DNA of 64,000 nucleotides from Codonopsis lanceolata. Taxonomy: Eukaryota > Streptophyta > Magnoliopsida > Asterales > Campanulaceae. Within the stretch, counting starts at the first letter, position 1; each line of letters starts with the position of its first letter. The stretch spans positions 66,375,501-66,439,500 of the forward strand of contig CM028377.1 in NCBI GenBank assembly GCA_013146195.2, read 5' to 3'. Below the pieces are notes generated by a model, which did not search any database, was not told where the DNA came from, and was given only the letters and a program-made list of their open reading frames with translations. This document shows, one piece after another, positions 56,636 to 64,000 of this stretch. A program made the position numbers and the translations under genes.

Positions 56636-57170
56636 TAGAGATAGCAAATGGGCGGGTATGAGTGGGTGTGGGCAAGCTCAAATGGGCGGATAAGTAAATG
56701 CCTATTTAATAACATGAGCATATATGGGCGGGTGCTAAATGGGCATGTGCGTCCATTTACTCATTAACATGCACTTATCAAATAAATACAAAAATTTAAA
56801 AAAAAATCTTTTACAAAAAATTATCAAAAGTTACAACTAATCATATATATATGATTACAACCACAATAATTAGAAAAAACCAACATTTTTTATAACATTT
56901 TAATGGTGGCGTGAATATAGATTGATTCATGGCTGTGTGTTGTGTGCGTCAGTGTTTTCTGTGTATGTGAGAGAAAGAGAGAGAGGAAAAATACCATAAG
57001 ATAACTTGAAGAAATAGAATGGAAATAATTATGTTGGCATAACCGTTTAATGAAGGAATTCCGAATTTTTTTAGGTCTTCAGTTCAAATATTTATACATT
57101 GATTTATGAAAAATAATTATATTATATATATAAGTGAGATCGGGTGGATCCAACACACAACATAAATTTG

Positions 57171-57236
<66 letters not shown>

Positions 57237-57472
57237 GTTAAACGTCATTATTAAGAGATCGAAGAGAGTAAAAATCGTAGTAAAATATGAAGAGCAAGGG
57301 AATAAGTTTTAGCATGGGTGCTTAAGTGGGTGCCCATTTAGCCCCTCATAATTAATGGTCTTAAATGGGCAAGCCCATTTGTGCCCACTTAAAATATTGG
57401 GTGTGTCCATATCCATTATTTATTGAGCGATCTGAACCGACAAATGGACGCGGGTAAAATTTGTCACCTTTA
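56636..57472. mobile_element. Non-autonomous hAT, 837 bp, TSD GTTRAATC
   Basis: Left TAGAGATAGCAAATGGGCGGG, right (inverted) TAAAGGTGACAAATTTTACCC. Duplications GTTAAATC (56628-56635) and GTTGAATC (57473-57480), one mismatch. AAATGGGC words fill both ends. (TA)n at about 57171-57231 inside. Confidence 0.85.
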
Positions 57473-57924
57473 GTTGAATCGCCCATAAAACTGGACTAGC
57501 ATTGATGAAAATGCACCTTTGTATTAAAGTGCAACAGTCAAGATCGATAGTTTGGTACCAGGATAATTCAACGCCAAACCAAAACGTAAAAAGTAAGAAC
57601 CCTTCTCTGATTAGGTTCGACCACTGCTTCAATCAACGAGTAATCAAGATTTAGATTTCGGTAATTATGAGAGATTTGTCAATTCTGGAAATTAGGTCGG
57701 GCAATTATAACCAATTACCAATTAACCCATCCAATTCAACTCACTAATTATCCAACCCAATACAACCCATTAATATTTTTGGATTGAAGCGGGTAACCCG
57801 TTTCGACCCAATAATATTAACGGGTTGGGCCGTGTTAAAGCGAGTTGGGACCGTTGCCCATTTCGACCCGTGCCTTTTTATGCTATAGATTGATGTTTTT
57901 TGGGAGAAAATTTTGAGTTGAGAC

Positions 57925-59781
57925 TAATGTTCTAAAACTCCCCGCCTTGCTCCGCCTAGGCGCTAGGCATCTCTCCACCGCCACGAGTTTCTTAGTCGTC
58001 GCCTAATCGACCAAGTCGGCACCTACACCAAACCCCACCGACCTTAATTTATTTTTGTAATTTTGATTTTGTGGCGTGCGGTGACTAGAGAAGGAAGTGG
58101 GAGCTGAGTGGTAATGGCAAGGAAGAGAGGGAGGTAGAAAGAAAAAGGGTTTGATTTTGTGGATATTCGGTGGGCTGAGAGAGGGGATAGTGTTGAATCT
58201 TGCATGAAATTAGATTTGCTTAAAATCATTCCACTTGATTGTCAGCCAAGGATTTAAAATTATCTTTGGTCAGCCCGAAATTGTTTTGTCAGTTATTCAC
58301 TTCAGCTGACCATAGTGTTCTTAGTGTTAGTTTACTTTCTTTATTTGATTGATCAATACTTGTACTGACACTTTCCTACTTTGTGTTTTTGGTAGATATT
58401 CTGCTAGATATTATTTCACAGGATCTTTTGTGATATTGTATTTGCTAAACATATTTTCAAAATTTAAAATGTGTTCCTAACGAGTTACTCTTGAAGATCT
58501 TCTATAAATACCCACTTGAAGCATTATTGAAGACATATACTTTAACAGAAGTCTAAAGCCTCATACTTTCAAGAAATCTCTTTGTGCCTTAGTCTTCTTG
58601 AAAAATATTAGCTAGATACTCTTCTTTGATTAATTCTTTCTAGTTACTGTTTAGGCAAATAATGAGTGATTCTGTTTTATATCTTTTGAATTCAGTCAGT
58701 TTGTCTCACGAGTTTGATTGATTCTCAATGATTCTCCACAAACATCGGTCTTTTGTTGTACACTGATCCATTAGAGATCAAATAGATTTTTAATAAAATT
58801 AGTGCACTTCAAAAATCCAAGTCTGACCAACTTGGTAGTGGACGTAGCAGTTTATCTGTGATCCACTTCAACTGATTTGTCAGCCACTACTCATATTCTT
58901 GCAAACTGACTTAACACTTAAGAAGTTTTCCAACTAATTAAGTGTCAGTCAGTTAACAACAATTGTTTGCTTAGTTGTTCAGTTAAATTGTATTTCAGTT
59001 TCCTCTCTATATTCAGTGATCAACTTTTAAAGCCAACTTCCTTTGAAAACAGTTGTGTCAGCTAGCTGATCAACTTTCTTCAGCTTAAGCATTTTTCAAA
59101 GTGTCAGCCAGCTGACCAATTTTTAGCTGACTGACAAAACTCTTTTTCCGCTGCCAATTTTATAAGTTTTACAAATCAACCCTCAAAGTTTTTAAATGCT
59201 ATTCACCCCCCCCCCCTCTAGCCTTAATTGTTGCCTACTGGACTTACAGATAGATAAAAGGGTTAGATCGTGGAGGATGAAAAAATGAGGAGAGTCAGTC
59301 TGCCGAAGAGAGAGAGAAAAAGAAAGAAAGAAAGAAAGAAAAATGGGTTGCTGGTCTGCTAAATAGAGAGAAGAAAGAAGAAAAAAAATAGATGAAGAAG
59401 AAGTGGAGCTGTCTCTCGACTCAGAATTTAGAATGAGGAGGGACTAGGGAAGATAGGTTAGACTCTGGGTTGTATGGACAGTAGGTAGGTGGAGTAATAT
59501 ATTTTTTTGTTTTTAGTTCTAAACTTGGCTGGTTTATTGTTTTGGGGTTGTTGGGAATTGAGATTAGTGGTAGGTTTGTATATTTTTGTTCATTTTACAA
59601 ATATAGACAAGTGTTTGATAAAATGACGAAAATAAAAAAAAAATTAAATTTGTAGCCAATGTGTTTGATCTTTGATGTAAATTATAAAAAAATGGTAATT
59701 ATGTTTTAATTCTAGGTCTCGATTACGCCACGACTAGTCCCCTAGACGTTAGTGTGCTGCCTAACGATTTTTAGAATCTTG
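57925..59781. mobile_element. Second hAT nested inside the first, 1857 bp
   Basis: Flanked by GTTGAGAC (57917-57924) and GTTGGGAC (59782-59789), an 8-bp duplication with one mismatch. Ends TAATGTTCTAAAAC and (inverted) CAAGATTCTAAAAATCG. GCCTAGGCGCTAGGC near the left end and CTAGACGTTAGTGTGCTGCC near the right are subterminal repeats typical of the type. No transposase; purine-rich stretch at 59290-59420. Confidence 0.75.
58236..59250 (+). mobile_element. Possible solo LTR inside the nested hAT
   Basis: TGTCAGCCAAGG (58237) to GGACTTACA (59249), with a poly-C run (TTCACCCCCCCCCCCTCTAG, 59200-59221) followed by TGTTGCCTACTGGAC, a pattern seen at the end of some plant copia LTRs. It contains many TCAGCTGAC words. 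A target duplication is not clear (only GAT matches), so this is tentative. Confidence 0.4.
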
Positions 59782-59947
59782 GTTGGGACAGGTCGACCTG
59801 CTTTAACCCATTGCTTGTTTCAACCTGACCCATTCCGACCCAACCCATTTCAACCAGTTTGACATTTGGATTCTAACGGGTTTCGATCTGTTTCAACTCA
59901 TTTCCCATTCCAACCCAACCCACCAAATTGTTAGGCCTACTGGAAAT

Positions 59948-60748
59948 CAATAGTTCATTGGGACCGGGAATAGTTGTATAAGTGGCAAGGGATGTAGGAT
60001 AATCACGTGGGATCACGCCAAAAATGTGATGACCTTGTCGTGTCGTGTCCGGGGTACCGAAAATGACGTCATGTCAGGGTCACCGTAATCGTGGTCTGAC
60101 GGTGATCGTCGTGGTAGAATATCTGGCTTGTAATGTCTGCAAAATGAAGCACCGTGAACAGGTGTGGGTGTCCCTCCAAACCCTCTGATGTGATAATCAG
60201 TATATGTATTGTGTATGGTCAATTAAAAGGGAAAATTGAGGGGCTATGTAAACGTGATATACAGAGAAAATAATATGAATGATGTTTTCTCTCTTTTTCT
60301 GGAGAAGAGAGACTGAAGTCATTTTAGAGGAAGTCTCCACCTGTTATATAAAAAAAGATATACCTTCACATAATTGGGCTTGGGCCCTTTTGTACTGTTG
60401 GGCTTATACCTTCCTTTGAATACGGGCTCGTACTCCATTTCGAGTATGTACTTGGCCTAATATTCTAAATATAATTTTGGAGTACTCTTTTGGGCTATCT
60501 TTTCGGTCCCATTATTTTGGTGCACATCAGTAGTCCCACACTCCTTATCGTCGTGGCCGACATCGATGGTAAGGAGTACAATCCGCTCGTTTTTTTTTTT
60601 TTTTTTTTTTTTTGTGACGCGGAGGGTTTTGAGATTTTGCTTTGAATTCCCAAGGAGTTTATGTAGTTGACTTTTGAATCTTGGCGGGGAACCTTTGTAT
60701 ATAATCGATCCTTGATCGATAAAGATGTCCAGATATTATTCATCCTCG
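59948..60748 (-). promoter_or_regulatory. Minus-strand promoter-like region of a probable LTR
   Basis: Minus-strand TATATAA (plus 60344-60350) is followed, on that strand, by CAGGTGGAGACTTCC and a CT/GA-rich leader. The tandem arrays at 60.75-63.1 kb lie upstream of it. Poly-T of 24 bases at 60590-60613. No coding sequence. Interpreted as U3 and R of a long LTR or retroelement untranslated region; inference only. Confidence 0.4.
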
Positions 60749-61170
60749 GCATAAGGCCATAACATTATTTATCATCGGTATGACAAGGATTTTCAAGAAA
60801 ACTGAGCCATAAGGCCATAATATGAGTTTTCATCGGCGTGACGAAGATCTTGAAGAAAACCGAGCCATAAGGCCATAATAAGATTTATTCTCGGTGTGAC
60901 GAGGATTTTCAAGAAAACCGAGTCATAAGGCCATAATAAGATTTATCCTCGGTGTGACGAGGATCTTCAAGAAAACCGAGTCATATGGCCATAATAAGAT
61001 TTATCCTCAGCCTGATGAGGATCTTCAAGAAAACTGAGCCATAAGGCCATAATAAGATTTATCCTCGGTATGACGAGGATCTTTAAGAACCGAGTCATAT
61101 GGCCATAATAAGATTTATCCTCGTTGTGACGAGGATCTTCAAAAAACAGATCCATAAGGCCATAATAAGA
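60749..61170. repeat. 58-bp tandem array, about eight units
   Basis: ATAAGGCCATAA recurs at 60751, 60809, 60867, 60925, 60983, 61041, 61097 and 61153: steps of 58 bp then 56. Each unit also has TTTATCCTCGGTGTGACGAGG and ATCTTCAAGAAAACCGAG. Confidence 0.95.
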
Positions 61171-61374
61171 CCTCTCATCGACGTGCGAAGAGGTAATAGA
61201 TATATGAAGGGCACTAGGAGCCTAATCTCTCATCGACATATTTTTTGAAATAAGTATTTAGCCCTCGTCGAAAGTTTTACTTTTATGTTTATGCAATGAT
61301 GAATGGAGGATGAATGTTTTTAGCAACTTTGCGATATATGCTTTTCTATATGTACTTATATGCGTGTATGAAAT

Positions 61375-61630
61375 GTTCATGTGGATGCAGTAAGTATAAG
61401 AGGCACTAGGGGCCCAATCTTTACTCGGCGTCCCGAGGAGGCAGTAGGTGTAAGGGGCACTAAGGCCCAGTTCTTCCTCGGTGTGGGAGGATTTCAGATG
61501 GGCACTAGGGCCTAGTTCTTCCTCATCATGGGAGGATTTTAGATGGCACTAAGGCCTTGTTCTTCCTCATCGTGGGAGGATTTTAGATGGTCACTTGGGC
61601 CTTGTTCTTCCTCAGCGTACGAGGGTAATA
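61375..61630. repeat. Second tandem array, about five units of 44-56 bp
   Basis: GGCACTARGGCC followed by TTCTTCCTCRNCGTGGGAGGATTT, repeated with small variants. It shares the CTCGGTGTG core with the 58-bp array, so the two are probably related. Confidence 0.85.
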
Positions 61631-61839
61631 TGATGGTCAGGCTGAGCGTAGTAGCAATGCTGATGTAAAGGCATGACAAGAAGCTCAGGAAGAAACATAA
61701 CTAGCTCAAGTGCAAGAATAGTGTGAAGCTCATTTTTCGCGTAATTATGATGCTGCGTGATATTAAGCTCAATGGGAGCCTAATGTATCGATCCTCAACA
61801 ATAATATAAAGCTCGTGCTGAGAGCATCAATGATGCCGA

Positions 61840-63040
61840 GTTGGAGCGAGATATACAGCTCAAGCCGAGCGTAGCCAGAAAATGTTGATGAACAAGCATG
61901 ATGGGACGCTCGGGGAGTGTAATATGCTTAACACTAATAGAAGCTCGTACCGAGAGTAACTGCGATGCCGAGATGGAGCACAATATGAAGCTCAGCCGCG
62001 AGTAAACTCGAGCGGGGAGTATAAGTACAGGTAGGCGCGGTATACAACTCAACCGTGAGTAAACTCGAGCGAGGAGGATAAGCGCAGGAAGGTGCAATGT
62101 ACTACTCGACCGCGAGTAAACTAGAGCAAGAGGACAATATGAAGCTCAGCCGCGAGTAAACTTGAGCGGGGAACATAAGTGCAGGAAGGCGCGATGTATA
62201 ACTCAACCGTGAGTAACCTTGAGCAGGAGGACAATATGAAGCTCAGCGGCAAGTAAACTCGAGCAAGGAGCATACGCGCGGGAAGGCGCATTGTACAACT
62301 CAACCGCGAGTAAACTCGAGTGGGGAACATAAGCGTAGGAAGGCGCGGTGTACTACTCGACTGCAAGAAAACTCTAGCGGGAGGACAATATAGAGTTCAG
62401 CCGCGAGTAAACTCGAGCAGGGAACATAAGCACAAGAAGGCACAATGTATTACTTGACCGCGAGTAAACTCAAGCGGGAGACAATATGAAACGTAGTCTC
62501 AACTAAACTCGATCGGGGAACATAAGCGAAGGTAGGCGCGACATACAACTCAACCGCAAGTAAACTCGAGCAGTGAGCATACGCGTAGGTAGGCGCGGTG
62601 TACAACTCAATCGTGAGTAAACTCGAGCAGGAGGACAATATAGAGCTCAACTGCAGGTAAACTCGAGTGGGGAGCATTAACATAGGTACGTGCGGTGTAC
62701 AACTCAACCGTGAGTAAACCTGAGCAGGAGGACAATATAGAGCTCAGCCGCGAGTAAACTCGAGCGGGGAGCATAAGCGGAGGAAGGCGTGTTGTACTAT
62801 TCGACCGCGAGAAAACTCTAGCAGGAGGACAATATAAAGCTTAGCCGCGAGTAAACTTGAGCGGGGAGTATAAACACAGGAAGGCGCGATGCACTACTCG
62901 ACCACGAGTAAACTCGAGCAGGAGGACAATATGAAGCTCAGCCGCGAGTAAACTCGAGCGGAGAGCATAAGCACATAAAGACGTGGTGTACTACTCGATC
63001 GCGAGTAAACTTGAGCGAAAGGATAATATAAAGCTCAGGA
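61840..63040. repeat. Third tandem array, GCGAGTAAACTCGAGC units
   Basis: About twenty copies of CCGCGAGTAAACTCGAGC at roughly 40-60-bp steps, alternating with GGAGGACAATATGAAGCTCAG and GGAGCATAAGCGCAGGAAGG linkers, giving a higher-order period near 110-120 bp. The unit has dyad symmetry (CTCGAC..GAGTAAACTCGAG). Confidence 0.92.
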
Positions 63041-64000
63041 AGAGCGTAACTATGATGTTCAAGCTGGAGCATGATATAAAACTCAATGCAAAGCATTAAT
63101 GGAACCAACACGAGCATGTTATCACCTAAATTGTCAAATAGTTGCATACAATTAATCATACTCGTCATGATAATAAATATTGCATCCAATCCATTAAGTC
63201 ATATTATTGCTCATAATGTATTTAGGAAAATTTCATAAGCATGTGAATATAACACAAATATATAGTCAGGTGTGCCCAAAAATATTTATGCAATTTTATA
63301 TAATGTCAATACATTATTCGTGGTATATAACATGTTAAATGTACAAAGCATTGTAAGAGGAGGTACAACGGGGGGTTCCCCGCCAAATCTTGAAGAAATC
63401 AAGGGCACAACGGAGGTTTTTAAAAAATCATAAGTTTTGCTTAACTTGATTTTCAACCCAAAAGAATCACAAGATGAACCTCCGTAATTTCTGCAATCTA
63501 CGGAACATTCTCTGGGCTACGCCAGTGTTTTAAGCTTCAACCCATCAAAACAACGTCATTTTGATGGGACAAATTTGAAAAAAAATCCAACCGGCCGGTA
63601 AGGTCTGCTCCCTCCCTTTACATGCGTCATTAAGTGGGCGGTTGACGAGATTTTTTATTATCTTCTGTTTAAGGGCAGTTTGGGCATTCAAAAAAACTTA
63701 AAAAAAAACAATACATATTTTTATCTATAAATAGAGACTTGATTTGCCTCATTTGGATACCAAATGATTTTTTTGCAAAATTTGAATTTATTTGTAAGTT
63801 TTCTCTCTCTTCTTTTTCTCTCCAAATTTCATATTTTAATTAATCTATTTTTAAGTTGTGTGTTATTTATTATTAATAATATTATTATTTACTACTTAAA
63901 TATTTTAAATGGATGCAGATTATTACATACAATTTCTCTTTATTGTTAATTGTTTATTATTACCATCATTATAGTTAAATTTCATATTATTATTATTGTT
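63041..64000. other. Right end: AT-rich, start of a possible second Harbinger-type copy
   Basis: No gene. Contains GGGGGGTTCCCCGCCAAATC near 63370 and CTATAAATAGAGACTTG..CATTTGGATA at 63725-63762, which matches the block at 53337-53372 in the 629-bp Harbinger element. The copy would continue beyond the window. Confidence 0.4.

Larger units (their letters stand above)
57693..59939. mobile_element. hAT MITE (same family as 34065) split by another hAT
   Basis: Ends TAGGTCGGGCAATTA and (inverted) TAGGCCTAACAATTTGG. The perfect 8-bp repeat CTGGAAAT lies at 57685-57692 and 59940-59947. Its body (57693-57924 and 59782-59939) aligns with 34065-34372. About 390 bp remain after removing the nested element. 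Confidence 0.88.

Noticed and set aside
60749..61170. CRISPR-like regular repeat
   Set aside because: Units are contiguous with no unique spacers, and the context is a plant nuclear genome; it is an ordinary tandem array.
61795..63189. Minus-strand frames rich in Leu/Pro/Ala across the 61.8-63.1 kb array
   Set aside because: They are translations of the tandem units and show no domain.

Overview
This window is a transposon-rich, AT-rich stretch of a flowering-plant nuclear genome, most likely a eudicot. The evidence is spliced introns with GT..AG borders, Tat-type Ty3/gypsy and Ty1/copia polyproteins, a plant-type RPA/helicase Helitron, hAT, PIF/Harbinger, Mutator-like and Stowaway elements with their normal target duplications, and a fragment of the plant ARPC2B gene. 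No tRNA, rRNA, plastid or viral genome segment was recognised. Only one stretch (46671-47108) looks like an intact ordinary small gene.

Left third (1-25.3 kb): a nest of at least four layers. A PIF/Harbinger transposase remnant (minus strand, about 24.56-25.33 kb) abuts the 3' end of a hAT element (19.13-24.56 kb). The hAT carries a 2.85-kb solo LTR with a perfect TAAAT duplication. Its 5' part has been displaced by a Tat-lineage gypsy element lying on the minus strand (window start to 19130). The gypsy element has dual RNase H and, between pol and its missing 3' LTR, two antisense genes: a plant-mobile-domain gene and a DUF7745-like gene. A 7.1-kb Helitron (6471-13568) sits inside the gypsy integrase codons at an A^T site without disturbing the frame. 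The Helitron encodes RPA and PIF1-helicase parts but no visible HUH Rep domain.

Middle (25.3-35.9 kb): a second LTR related to the 2.85-kb one, then a low-copy-looking stretch. This holds two minus-strand exons of an ARPC2B-like gene, three phase-consistent plus-strand exons of an unidentified gene, and a 1.35-kb Mutator-like element with a 9-bp duplication and 5'-UTR-like cargo.

35.97-42.27 kb: a decayed minus-strand copia element with two LTRs, itself holding a 1.5-kb solo LTR (TSD ATACT) and a 172-bp hAT MITE.

42.3-64 kb: AT-rich intergenic DNA packed with MITEs and short-period repeats. It includes a foldback Mutator MITE, Stowaways, a 1.35-kb mini-copia carrying a gag fragment plus a minisatellite, a dispersed GATGCA-rich family, two non-autonomous Harbinger elements with TAA duplications, a hAT nested in a hAT, and a 3-kb block of tandem arrays at 60.7-63.1 kb upstream of a minus-strand TATA box. 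The genes here work mainly as separate transposons; the biological interest is in the nesting order, the antisense retroelement genes and the repeat architectures.
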